Positions 49,692 to 60,689 of a DNA stretch of 64,000 nucleotides are shown piece after piece. Source of the stretch: Metopolophium dirhodum (Eukaryota > Arthropoda > Insecta > Hemiptera > Aphididae); contig NC_083566.1 of assembly GCF_019925205.1 (NCBI RefSeq), positions 6,510,001 to 6,574,000 on the forward strand, written 5' to 3'. Both the position numbers and the translations under genes were made by a program. The notes under the pieces were generated by a model. The model was not told where the DNA came from and did not search any database. It saw nothing but the letters and a program-made list of their open reading frames with translations. Position 1 is the stretch's first letter; each line of letters starts with the position of its first letter.

Positions 49692-52600
49692 GTAAGTAAC
49701 ATTTTCTTTTTCATATTATATAAATATATTAACTAAACATACTTAATATAAAATTATATTGCAGAACGGACAGTCTTGTGGTACATGACTTTCTGGGGGT
49801 TTGCTATTAATTACATGTTTCGAATGAATATTAATATAGCAATCGTGTCAATGATCAAACATTCAATATCGAAAACCAATGTAACTATTATACAACATGA
49901 GTGTCCCAGGAACACTGAACAGTTGACGTCGAACAATACTTTAGCACAAAATATATTTACGGTGGACCTAAATGTAAATTTAATAATAATAATAATAATT
50001 TTATCATGATCTATCTGTAGCGTTTCGTGATTAAAATGTCGACGAATCGCCGTACATAAAGCTTATATGTAAAGACATTATTTTAGTCATCAATCGTTAT
50101 AGTACCTACTACTAACCTAACATTACCAACCTACTTCGTATATTGTTTTAATATGCTTAAATTATCAAGGACAATAAATTCGAATGGAATGAACATCAGC
50201 AAAATGTAATACTTGGTGCATTTTTCATAATGAACTGGATCATGCAGTTACCAGGTGGAGTCTTGGCACAACGATATGGTACGAAAACCGTGTTTGGTAT
50301 CAGCAACGGTGTGGCGGCGATATTGTCATTTGCAGTACCTGCATCGGCAAAATTCAACTATAAAGCACTCGTGGTTGTTAGAGTTGTTCAAGGACTCATA
50401 TCCGTAAGACTTTTTATTTTTTAAACTGACATTTCATATTTTTTTTTTATTATTTTAATTAGGGTGGTGTATGGCCTTCAATGCACACAATGACTGCTAA
50501 TTGGATACCGGCACATGAGAGAAGTCGATTTGTTTCGGCGTATTTAGGTAATTCAATACTTTCGTCAAAGCTATAGCCTATGGTACTTACAATAATATTA
50601 TGATATTAATGTCCGAAGACAAAAAGATATTTAAATGAATTCAAAAAAAAAATATTTTAGAAATTTATTTACAAGTTCTTTGGTGTATTTATTATGATGA
50701 CCGAAAACTAAATCAAACAATTAATAATAATATTATTTTTCACAATGGTATAAAAATAAAAGGAAACCGGGAAACTACTGATGTTGATATTGTATAATAC
50801 CTAGGTTTCGAGCGTACCTTGTCATTGTAATGATTGTGATAGATACTTTTTGATTGCATATTAAAAACGATTCTAAGCAGACACGGAGGGTCAGCTTATA
50901 TAATATGTCTATAAATATTTTATAATTTATTTATATTAATATGTTTCTATTAGGAAAACATACCGTTGAACTAATTTTTGCAAAAAAATATATAATATTT
51001 TTAATAATTCTTCTTCTCCTTGAGTCTGGTTGTAAATTACATTAAATAATAATACAATTTAATATATTATTACTATAGTAGGATGAACAGACCAGTGATT
51101 GAACAGTTAAGAATTTTTTTTGGTATAAAAATATATTCATAAATTGGTTTTCAGCATCATAATTACACAGTTTAGATTTTAAGATTGGGACAACTGTTTA
51201 TTATTAAACTAACATTAAGAAAACTATATAAAACCAAATTACTATTAAACACATTAGTAAATTTAAAAAAAAAGGTGAAATCCTAGTGATTACACAGCAT
51301 GCTAGTTATTGAAAATGTCAAACCCAGTATATGAACACCTTAAAATATTTGTTAAGATAATTTGTATTTAATATAATTCATGAATAATAAGTAGTATCTT
51401 TATTGAAAAATATCACAAATCTCAAATATATGCATACATACTTTTTTATTGGCAGTAATTTACCAAATTCAAAAACTTCTCACGGCTATAAATAGCTCAA
51501 AGAGAATTTAAATTTTTAAATTTTTATTATGTATAGAAAATGCTAGTATAAACATTTGGTGAAAATTATATGTGTCTACAATTATCCGTTTTTAAATTAC
51601 AATTAAATAGGTGGATGGAATATTCAATATTCTAATATCGTACACATTTTAAATTTAAACGCTTATTAAAAATTATTATGGATTTATGCTCAACTTTTTT
51701 TCTTATTATATTATAGTTATAACCAATTCATGTGGAACTTTGTATTAAATTTCCAAGTTATTTGTCGGAGCAAAATAATATTTATCGACAATAATAAAAA
51801 AAAAATACCAAATAAAAAATGTAACATGACCTCTAATAAATCAAAAATAGTCAAAATATTTCAAAAATTGTAACATTTACCGATGAAAAATATTATCATA
51901 TTAACATCCTGTGAAAATTTAAAATATCTACGGTCATTAGTTTTTGAGTTACACTAAAATAAAATCGATTTTGTTAAAAATTGGTTTTGCGTAAAAATTT
52001 ATATTTGTCTGAATTTTCTTTGTATGTGTTGCACGACGCTTTTAAAACTACTTTTCAATTTTGATCTCTTGAATACACCACCTAAATTCGCTTTCCTATC
52101 AGAAAACATGCTGAAATTGAAAATCTAAGAAAAACCAAGTGTTGCATTGTTTAAAATCAAGATTTGATTAAACTAATTGGTGTAATTTTACAAATTTAAT
52201 GTTTTGTATTTATCAAAATAACTCGAAATATAGATATGTATTCTGGAGTTAATATTTTTTCTTTTTGTTATATGCAAAGGAAGTTCGATCGGTACAGCAG
52301 TAACATATATCATGTGTGGATATCTCATCGCCACATTTGGTTGGGAGAGTGTATTTTATGTTAGCGGAGGACTTGGTCTATTATGGTCAATTTTTTGGAT
52401 TTTACTGGTCTATGATACCCCTGCCAAACATCCTACTATCAGTATTAGAGAAAGAACATACATAGAAAATTGCATTGGTAAAACCATCCAAATTAGATCA
52501 AAACCGGTAAGAAAAATCATAGTTAAAATAATAGTCAGTAATATAATATAGGTGCAGTTATTTAAAATGTATGTTAATATGTTATTAGTATTTAGTTTAT

Positions 52601-55600
52601 AATATTATGGTAGGTATACCCTGACATTTTATCGAATCTCCTTATTTCTGAATGTTCATTTTTCTGAAAGATCATTTCACGAAAACCAAAATATAGTATC
52701 AATTTTCTGAAAAACTGTTTCATAAAAACAAAAATTCCATACTTATTTTCTATATTTCAAAATTGTATTGTTAGGGTTAGGGTTGTATATTATGTAGACT
52801 GTAGTGCGTATGTAATATTTATGTTCCCTGATTTATTTTTCTTTATTTTTCCATTGTTTTTGTTAAATGTTAAAAAAGAATTATTTAAATTTTTGAAATT
52901 ATAGTGATAATAATATTATTTTGTTTAATAGTTTGCAAAAAATATAGACGATCACCCGTCAAAGAGTTATAGACTATAATTATAGTTATAACTCAATTTA
53001 TCACCCTTATGGCCTTATATACCTTTTATCTACTTAAAAATGTATAACTATGACTTAAAATTAAAATTGTATATTACATGGTATATAAGTAGGTAAAACA
53101 TTTGAGATAACTAAATTAGGTAATATAAATAGCTATTACATGATTAAGCATATACCAATTTACGAACAAATTTGTCTGCGTATCAAAGGATATATTATGT
53201 AGAAATACAAATCAAAACCTTCTCGATTGAGTATGAAAAGTTTTGCGATGTTGCAACTTGCCATTTGCCATGTTAATCAATTCCTATAACTATATTATTT
53301 GGTTACGGAATTTTATTCCGTGGTAAGACATACACAATTGTCTTCTCTCGGTGTAAATTAATTATTATCGACCATTATGTTTAAAATATTCTTAATTTTG
53401 TAAATTATGTAATTTTTACGCAAAATTTGTTTTTGAGAAAATCGATTTTGATTTATGGTGCAACTCTAAAACAAATGACCGTAAATACATGAAATGTTGA
53501 CTGAATGTTCATATTAGCATTTTATATACCTACTGCTTGTTTACGGACATGGTCAGTTTTCAATTTTTTCAGTTTTTTTTCTTAAAATATTAATAAAATT
53601 TTATTTTTTGGGTAAAAAAGGGTGAAAGTTTAATGCAAGGCTCCTGATATATTGTTTCAATAGCAGTTGAAAAATATTAAAAATACATAGCCAAAATTTT
53701 TTTTTTTTTAAGCATTTAAAGTTTGAATTTCGACAAAATTTATCAAATTTAAAATTTAATAATTATTTTGTAGTTAAAAATTTATAAAATGTAAAATTAT
53801 AATTTTTATAGCTAAGAATTGAAAATTAAAAACAAGGTTCCATTATGTTAATCGGTTATATATAAATTATTTTATTCACAATAATATCATCAAATATACC
53901 TAGTATATATATCATAGGCTGACTGACCGTTTACGCTCAGAATCGTTTTTCTTATACAATGATATTATATCATTGAATTAAAATTTAACACCATCCATTA
54001 CAGCGACCCACTTGTAACCACCTACTGTACAGCAGAGTGACACCCACTTGTCCACATTTTTTCAGTTGAATTTTGTGTGTCGTTCATAAATTTCAATCAT
54101 ATTGTGTATTTGCGTTTGTTTAAAGCTAGGTAAGATAATTATTGCCAAATATTTATTAATAGTATATTTCTATTTCAAAAGATAGTCTTATTTTTTGTTC
54201 GCCAATTAATTTATAGTAGTACAATTAACTTACCATGGCCAATTCTTTGACCATCTAGGTCAAATCATTTCACATAGTGCGACGCTGATTTACCCGTGAA
54301 CTGAGGCACACTAATACGAGATACATATTATAATATACCGCTGTATTTTATATTTGTTTTTTTTCTCGGGCATTGGTTACAGATAATAAATGTATACTTA
54401 CATAAAAATGGATGTTGGTCTATCCGAAGTTAATAGACTCATGACTAGAATGTTTTCCTAAAAGTTATATATTTATAGATTCCTTGAGACTATGAATAGT
54501 TGGATGGTGTTTATAGCTTATTTTGTATTTTTGTCAACCCCTATAGGTAACTAAAGGGTACAAATGGGTGAACATACACATTTTTTTTGAACCGAATAAA
54601 TTTCACAAAACATATTAACATATTTATAAAACGTCTTTATAAATGATTTACAATACCTATAAATACTATAAGATAGTATAATAATTTATTAATATAATTT
54701 TATTAAAAAAAATGTTATTTCTGTTATTTTGTGTTATTGTATACTATTATTTCAATACTGTTGCAGTTACCGATACCTTGGAAATCATTACTTTTATCTA
54801 AAGCAGTGATGATTAATTTAGTGACTCAAGCTGGAGGTCTCTGGGGTTTATTCACACTCGCAGCTCAAGCTCCGTCATATTTTAACTTTATCTTAGGTTT
54901 AAATATAAAACAGGTATAACATGAAAACTAACAATCACAACTGTAAAAATAATCGTTTCTCAGACAGGTTTATGGTCTGGAATGCCTCATTTTGTTCGAT
55001 GGGCGTTTTCTTTTGGATTTAGTATGATATGCGATCGTTTGGTAAAATCTAAAAGAATGTCTATGACTAATGTACGCAAAATGGGCACATTATTTTGTAA
55101 GAAATATATTATACACTGTTAGCTTTATAATATTTAAAGTGTACAGCTAATTTATTGTTTTATATTATTTTTTGTGTATAGGTAATGTTTTACAAGGGTT
55201 ATTTATTTTGGGTCTTTGTTATTCTGGATGTAATTCAGTGGTCGCAGTAATCATGCTTTTCAGCGCAACTGCTGTAAACGGCGCGATATCTTCTGGAGCA
55301 CTCGCTGCAGTGGTGGATATTGCTCCAAATTATGCAGGTAAATTTTTAAAATTCATTTAAATCGTGCACCTAATATTTTCTATATGGAAACGGTGCAATG
55401 ATATTTTACTGGCTACTTTAATTATCCTATTTTAGAACCTATACAAAACGAAGGTCATCTATATATAGTATGTAGATTATTGCAGTATAGGTGTGTTAAA
55501 ATTTAAATTTGAATTCAATTATAAATCATTGTATAAACAAACATTAATCTGAGTGCCTCTATTTCTAAACCTTAGATCATAATATACAATGGATAGAGCC

Positions 55601-58269
55601 ATAGCCTATATCGCCTATGTAAGCAATTTGAAGCACATATTAGCGACGAATCGCTAGTTGAGATGCGTTATCATGCGCAAATACTCGTTACATATTTATC
55701 ACTCTTTACACTTGTATCACAATTCACAAGTTATCACTCATAAATTCCCAGAGAGAATACCATAAACCTATAAACTAATGGACAGCGCATTCCACTCCGC
55801 CCTGCCCTCAATGCACGGGAATCATATAAGAGAAAGAAAGAAGAAAGAACGAAGAGAGAAAAGAGAGAAAGAACATAAAGGGGGTAATAGAAGTATGAAA
55901 CTAATACTGTATTTCCCCCACGTTCTGTTTTCTCTTTCACTCTATATCGTACCACTGACCTCTCTCTCTAAGCGCTGTCTTTTAGTTTATAGGTCTATGG
56001 AGAATACAGTTATTAGCATAAATATGCGACAAGCATGCGCAAATAGCACATCTCAACCAGCGACTCATCGCTATTATGTGCTTCAAATATCGGACATGGC
56101 TCCATCCATAGGTTGTATATGATCCGAGTTCCAAGCATATCTTATAATAAATGTATATTACTATTAATAATATCAAATACTATAGTCAATAAAAAACTGT
56201 TGGTTTAAATAATGTTTGTCAGACATCCTACTATATTATAATAATAGGTATCATAAAATATTATATTGATGTCATGAGCTTGTATCTTGTAAGTCAATAC
56301 CATTCGGATGTACCGTAGAACTGTAATAGTATATAAAACGATGGAAACAGGATCGTTTTACCTATAAATAGCTTGAAATTAGTCTAAATATTAAAAGAAT
56401 TAATTTGTATATTTAAAATTATAACATACAAAATGGTGAAAAGTGTTAAGTCTCTAAGATTAATATTTTTGGAATTTCAAAAAAAATGTTTCGTTTTCGT
56501 TTATTTATCCAATTTGGTATAATTTTGAACTTAATGCATATGAAAAATTTAATTCTTACAACTTTTGACATTTTTTAACTACTGTAAGAAAAACTTATGA
56601 GGTAGGTAGGTACTTTGAATTGATTTTTTATTTTTTTGACCTAGAGACAATAGATAGACCTCTTATCAACGTAAATAAAAATATTAAAATTAAAAAGTGA
56701 ACAGTTTCAAATTTTATAAAGTTTAATAATCTAGCTCAAAAAGAGTAAATTTGTTTGTACATTTTATAATCATGTAACATTTTAGGCTAGTATAGACATT
56801 TTTTGGGGAAAATTTAAAGTTAGTACAGTTATTTCTTTATGAACTACAACAAAAAAACCAATTATTTTATCAAAAACCGTTTAAATATTCCGGATTTCCT
56901 CAGTTTTATGTTAGTGTTTCCCAATTATTAAAAAGTAGGTACAGGTTATTTACTTCGTTTTACTTTTAAAAGTACAAACCAGATCTAATTTTCTACTGGA
57001 AACCTTCAAAGTTTATGAATGGAATATTTTCTGCTTCAAAACCTCAGAATTTAAAATGGGAACATATTTTTTTTTGTATTATATTAAAATACTTAAAAGG
57101 AAAATGTTATTAAATGTCTTAATATATTTTTTTTTAATAAAATTTTTATTTTAATCAATTTTATATTAATATTAACTATTAGGTATAGTATACCTATAAT
57201 ATACTTTTATAGTTTTAATGTGTAATTGTAATACCAAACATTATTTTCTTTATAGGAGTGATTCAAGGAATTATTGGAACTGTTGCCACGTCCACAGGAT
57301 TTATATCACCCATAATTGTGGGCTATTTAACCTTTAATCAGGTAATTTGTTTTTATCTTTAACTATTATAAGATAACTTGTGATTATATAATGAGTTCTA
57401 TTATGACTGGTGTAGTGGTGTTTTAATCACAAATTACGTAGAAGCAACAAATATTGTTTACGACATATTTTTTAGTGCTGTTGCATTAATTAATGCACTT
57501 ACTTTAATAATAATAATAATAATAACTTTATAAAATGCTTAACTTTACCTATACTTACCCTAAAAGTATTTGCAAAATAGAAAAATACCACTGTAAAACC
57601 TTATACCCCCAGGTCCCAACATAGTCAACTAGCTTACTTTGATCAAAATATAAGACATATTTTGATAACTGATAAAACATGAACTGTTTTTTCCAAATGT
57701 ATTCATTTTTCCAAAAACATGCTTCTACTGCAAGCTTTACCAGGAGAAGTAAAACATTTTAACCACCTACATCGTGGTTCGGGGCTTGGTTCTTCTATTT
57801 GCAAAAATGCAACTAAAATAATTAAATTCATCCAGATTTGCATCGTATTTATAAATTTCCAACCACAATATTAATCACAATTAGAAAATAATTTATTAGC
57901 TTAATAATTAATAATATTTATTACACCGCATCGATATCGACGGAAGAAAAGTCAGATTATACTAAACTAAAAACCAACATACACCGGATGCTGAAATCCA
58001 AACCATTAAGTCTTGGCGAATTATTGTGTGGATATTAAATAATATACTATAGTAGGTCCATGGATTTTTTTCAGCAAACATTGAGTCAATGGTGTAAAGT
58101 ATTTCATTTATCTGGAGCAATATGCATATGTTCTGGGTTAATTTACATATTTTTTGGAACATCTGATATACAAAAATGGAATACATACAACGATCCAGTT
58201 GTAAATGAAAAAGAATTGAAATCAATTGTTAAGAAACCTCCTAATAGTTCTTACGCTATGGACACTTAA
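49685..58269 (+). CDS. Gene B: SLC17-family anion transporter, ten coding exons
   Basis: Spliced coding sequence: 49685-49691, 49765-49973, 50170-50403, 50463-50547, 52280-52506, 54767-54913, 54964-55096, 55182-55337, 57256-57341 and 58075-58269. The total is 1479 nt, 492 residues plus stop; all junctions are GT-AG and in frame. It is a 12-helix major facilitator carrier of the SLC17 (sialin/VGLUT/phosphate cotransporter-like) group and a paralogue of gene A. Hallmarks: R22-M-N-I-N-I-A in helix 1, MFS motif GGVLAQRYGTK, W-P-S-M-H158 with WIPAHERSRF, PIPW at the start of the second half, VVDIAPNYAG, and LSQWCKVF before the last helix. Helix 2 reads FFIMNWIMQLPGG, lacking the W-x-Y seen in gene A and most relatives. 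The substrate is unknown. The long introns are full of repeats. Confidence 0.93.
49765..49973 (+). CDS. Gene B exon 2: first helix and luminal loop
   Basis: Residues 3-72. KRTVLWYMTFWGFAINYMFR leads to the conserved R22, followed by the N-I-N-I-A-I-V motif. The loop has N-V-T and N-N-T glycosylation sequons. Acceptor ATTGCAG; donor AAT|GTAAAT, phase 0. Confidence 0.92.
50170..50403 (+). CDS. Gene B exon 3: helices 2-4
   Basis: Residues 73-150. The D-N-K-F-E-W start aligns with gene A E-G-E-F-D-W. GGVLAQRYGTKTVFG is the loop 2-3 signature. The acceptor TATCAAG has a poor pyrimidine tract but is fixed by the reading frame. Donor TCC|GTAAGA. Confidence 0.92.
50463..50547 (+). CDS. Gene B exon 4: helix 4 core
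   Basis: 85 nt, residues 151-178 (GGVWPSMHTMTANWIPAHER...). His158 matches the conserved SLC17 histidine. Acceptor TTAATTAG; donor TTAG|GTAATT, phase 1. Confidence 0.93.
51435..52150 (-). repeat. GATTCTGAGCG-family copies, reversed, in gene B intron 4
   Basis: Text such as GGCTATAAATAGCTCAAAGA and TTTTGAGTTACACTAAAATA is the reverse complement of body text at 24.1-24.4 kb. The copy appears fragmented and its head motif is eroded. Confidence 0.5.
52280..52506 (+). CDS. Gene B exon 5: helices 5-6 and central loop
   Basis: Residues 179-254: G-S-S-I-G-T-A-V-T-Y-I-M-C-G, then FGWESVFYVSGGLGLLW and D-T-P-A-K-H-P-T-I. Acceptor GCAAAG; donor CCG|GTAAGA, phase 0. Confidence 0.92.
53400..54062 (+). 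repeat. GATTCTGAGCG-family copy in gene B intron 5
   Basis: It lacks the head but keeps one body block, the inverted end CGCTCAGAATC (53934-53944), the CAATGATATTATATCATTG near-palindrome and the CACCATCCATTACAGCG tail. It is closest in sequence to the second half of the 24 kb copy. Confidence 0.65.
54767..54913 (+). CDS. Gene B exon 6: helix 7
   Basis: Residues 255-303, beginning L-P-I-P-W-K-S and ending Y-F-N-F-I-L-G-L-N-I-K-Q. Acceptor CTGTTGCAG; donor CAG|GTATAA. The next intron is only 50 bp. Confidence 0.93.
54964..55096 (+). CDS. Gene B exon 7: helix 8
   Basis: 133 nt, residues 304-347: T-G-L-W-S-G-M-P-H-F, then a helix and R-M-S-M-T-N-V-R-K-M. The acceptor TTTCTCAG at 54963 is used rather than the ACAG four bases later, because only the former keeps frame. 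Donor TTT|GTAAGA, phase 1. Confidence 0.9.
55182..55337 (+). CDS. Gene B exon 8: helices 9-10
   Basis: 156 nt, residues 348-399, ending V-V-D-I-A-P-N-Y-A and the first base of a Gly codon. Acceptor GTGTATAG; donor GCAG|GTAAAT, phase 1. Together with exon 9 it equals gene A exon 8 in length. Confidence 0.92.
55582..56116. mobile_element. Palindromic (foldback-like) element in gene B intron 8
   Basis: Outer arms 55582-55706 and 56012-56116 share, in inverse order, ATGGAT-GAGCCAT, TTTGAAGCACATA, AGCGA-GA-TCGCT and GTTGAGATG. An inner pair at 55751-55789 and 55971-56008 shares ACCTATAAACTAA and GACAGCGC. The ~180 bp centre is purine-rich on one side (AGAGAAAGAAAGAAGAAAG) and pyrimidine-rich on the other. 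Frames across it (55734-56176) are by-products of the palindrome. Confidence 0.68.
56460..57055 (-). repeat. GATTCTGAGCG-family copy, reversed, in gene B intron 8
   Basis: CTCAAAAAGAGTAAATTTGT, TAGTATAGACATTTTTTGGG and the downstream CAGATCTAATTTTCTACTGG match reversed body text of the family. The head and tail are eroded. Confidence 0.45.
57256..57341 (+). CDS. Gene B exon 9: helix 11
   Basis: 86 nt, residues 400-428 (VIQGIIGTVATSTGFISPII...Y-L-T-F-N-Q). Acceptor TTTATAG; donor CAG|GTAATT, phase 0. Confidence 0.92.
58075..58269 (+). CDS. Gene B exon 10: helix 12 and C-terminal tail
   Basis: Residues 429-492: Q-T-L-S-Q-W-C-K-V-F, a last helix, I-Q-K-W-N, and a hydrophilic Lys-rich tail ending Y-A-M-D-T-stop (TAA 58267-58269). 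Acceptor TTTTTTCAG at 58074. Confidence 0.92.
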   Translation, partial: QTLSQWCKVFHLSGAICICSGLIYIFFGTSDIQKWNTYNDPVVNEKELKSIVKKPPNSSYAMDT

Positions 58270-58546
58270 GGTTTTTGTGTTTATGTAATAGTCGAAAGGA
58301 ATTAGTTGATTTATTTTTACATAGTTGTTATACATTAGCGTTATTCTAAGTAATCTATGTACAATTGTATCTATATGAGATTTTTATTTGAAGATAGGCG
58401 TTAAATATAAAAGTATATATTATTATTTAATTTCGTATGTATGATGTATTGTGTTCTTAATTATTAATTATATGAATATAATAACTGTTAAATGTAAATG
58501 TACTTGTTACCAGTGTTACCTGTATCTTATCTAGTTATCTACAATT

Positions 58547-58552
58547 AATAAA
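58547..58552 (+). promoter_or_regulatory. Candidate poly(A) signal of gene B
   Basis: AATAAA about 280 bases past the stop codon. Further AATAAA copies follow at about 58609-58620, so the actual site is uncertain. Confidence 0.4.
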
Positions 58553-58919
58553 CACATTTTTAGTATATGTTTAGCAATTAATAAAATAGTTGTGTTTGAG
58601 ACAAATCAAAATAAAGAATAAATTATTGCACAACCATAAAATATTAATTTATCTAATCAATTCGTTAGTAATAAAAAAATTGTTTGTTTATCCATTCCCT
58701 AGTTTCTATACAAATTTAAAATTCTTGTAAATGATAATGCTAATTTTATGGCCGAATCATCACCAATAAGTGGTCTGACAAAGTGATTTATAATTCCACC
58801 ATTTGTATGATATCTATGGAAAATGAAATATGTTTGTGAGTAAATAACTTGAAAATTGAAACATAAATAAATTAAATCTTATTTGAATTTAATTTGTATG
58901 GCATTTGCCGACTTGTTTT

Positions 58920-59080
58920 ATGTTGACAAAATTCATTGGCCCAAATTTTTTTTTTAAGTCCCTCCATAACATTTTCTAAAAATTACTTATGCTTAGTACT
59001 AAGTACTAATTTGGGGGGGGGGGGACTTTGCCAAATTAGGGGGATTTGCGCCAATAATGAAATTAGTAGTGTTTTTAAAC
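58920..59080. mobile_element. Possible small TIR element with a G-run
   Basis: AAAATTCATTGGCCCAAATT on the left and, on the other strand from the right, AATTTCATTATTGGCGCAAAT face each other around a 13-G run. The ends are not precise. Confidence 0.35.
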
Positions 59081-59830
59081 GTTAATTAGGTATATATATA
59101 GTTTATGTATATTATTATAGTAGGTATATTTGGCAACGTGATAAAAAGATGAGCTATATTTATTTATTAAATCAGCAGATTGCCATATTTTTGTTTAATA
59201 CTTGGACAAGATTGCTGAAATTATTAATCGATTAACAACTTTTGTACCAAAGATTTATCTTTTTTTATTTATTATAGTATTATGTTACCTACCTTTGTGT
59301 TCTGACTTTTGACTACCTAGAGATGGCGTGTCACTATCGAGGATGACGTCACATAAGTTAATCTAGTTGATATTTACGTAATTACCATTAATTTACTATA
59401 ATAAAATATTTTTTTATTTAATAAATCAAATATTTTTCATTCAATCTTGAAAATATATCTATTATAACGTAGCATACTTATCTGTAATTATTACATATTT
59501 TACGTTGTTAGTTTATTGAAGGGCTTATGCGATTTTTCAAGTGTATAATATTGTAGTACATAATATAATGTATACTGTTTTATAGGTACCTACTTATAAT
59601 AATTAATAGGTATCTACTATTGCACTTGGCATGTTCCTATGCTAATTTACCATTGTTTTAATAACATGATATCATCACATTATTAATGTCGCAAGGATTT
59701 TCCTACGCATACTCGGCCATTGTTATTTTTTTCATAATTTTGGATTAATAACCTACATTAATGTTGTTGAAAGCGAATGCGTATTGCAAAACTTATGTCT
59801 AAACTTATTCATAGTTTTGTACCGACCATA

Positions 59831-59969
59831 GTACGGCCAGCGAAAAATGAACAGCGGTTGTAGCGCCTCGAGTGGCTTTTTTTCAGTAGTGCTATCTAAA
59901 AACTATAGCTCTACCGAAAAGACGCCGCCGGGGGCGCTACAATCGTGGCTCATTTGTCGCTGGCCGTAC
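59831..59969. mobile_element. 139-bp MITE with TA target duplication
   Basis: Termini GTACGGCCAGCGA and its inverse TCGCTGGCCGTAC are exact, followed on both sides by AAATGA-type and GTTGTAGCGCC/ATTGTAGCGCC text. TA flanks both ends (59829-59830 and 59970-59971), as for Tc1/mariner-type insertion. No coding capacity. Confidence 0.72.
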
Positions 59970-59989
59970 TATAATGAAAAAAGTAAAAA

Positions 59990-60110
59990 TTAACCACTCT
60001 AAAGTAGGCAAAAAAAAAAGCGGGTAAGTGGGCGACGCTCTGCTGTACAGTAGTACAAGTGGGTCACTGTAATGCATGGTATTAAATTTGAATTCAATGA
60101 TATAATAATA
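59990..60110 (-). repeat. Tail of the GATTCTGAGCG family, reversed
   Basis: GTGGGTCACTGTAATGCATGGT with the preceding CTGCTGTACAGTAG is the reverse complement of the conserved tail text at 25.36-25.44 kb and 53.99-54.05 kb. It lies next to the 59.83 kb MITE. Confidence 0.55.
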
Positions 60111-60166
60111 CATAAAATGGAAAAAGTGCCGGGCGCGCATATTACGCGTATCTCCTGAACAGTCAG

Positions 60167-60560
60167 ACACTGAAAACTATACCACGGTCCTTGCAAGACA
60201 TAAACTTTTGGTTACATTAATATATTCGTATTATAACCTCTTTGCATGACGCGTAAACATTTTTATTTCATGCAGTTGGTTTCGTAGAATAATCTGATTG
60301 TCGCACGGATCCTTGCATGGTGCATTACTTTTGCCGATTACATTTTTTTTATTTTAATGTAATAATTATTATTTACACTGAAATCTATAACCACGGTCCT
60401 AACAAACCAAACTTTTGGTTACATCTTATATTCGTTTTATAACCTCCGCGCATGACGCTTAAAATAAATAAGACCAAATCGTTTCGTCCGTGACATATCG
60501 TTTTCGTAGAATAGTCTGGACAGTCTAGTTGTTTCATAGATCCCTCCATTACATTTGCCG
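60167..60560. repeat. Two-copy diverged direct repeat, period 208 bp
   Basis: Unit 1 starts ACACTGAAAACTAT-ACCACGGTCC at 60167 and unit 2 ACACTGAAATCTATAACCACGGTCC at 60375. Both continue with AAACTTTTGGTTACAT, ATATTCGT-TTATAACCTC, GCATGACGC and TTCGTAGAATA at matching offsets. No coding function recognised. Confidence 0.7.
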
Positions 60561-60689
60561 TGGTCGATGACTACAGAGGCGTGACAAAAAATAGTGTGTG
60601 TGTGGCTCGAGCGGCAAGGCAATTCCAGACTCGGGTGAAATGCGGCCATCGCATGTGACTGAAATAGCTCACTACCCGCCCTTGCCACA

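Noticed and set aside
55734..56176. Three frames across intron 8 of gene B
   Set aside because: They lie in the arms and purine-rich centre of a palindromic element.
59937..60196. Minus-strand frames of 77 and 65 codons
   Set aside because: They overlap the MITE end and the tail of a dispersed repeat.
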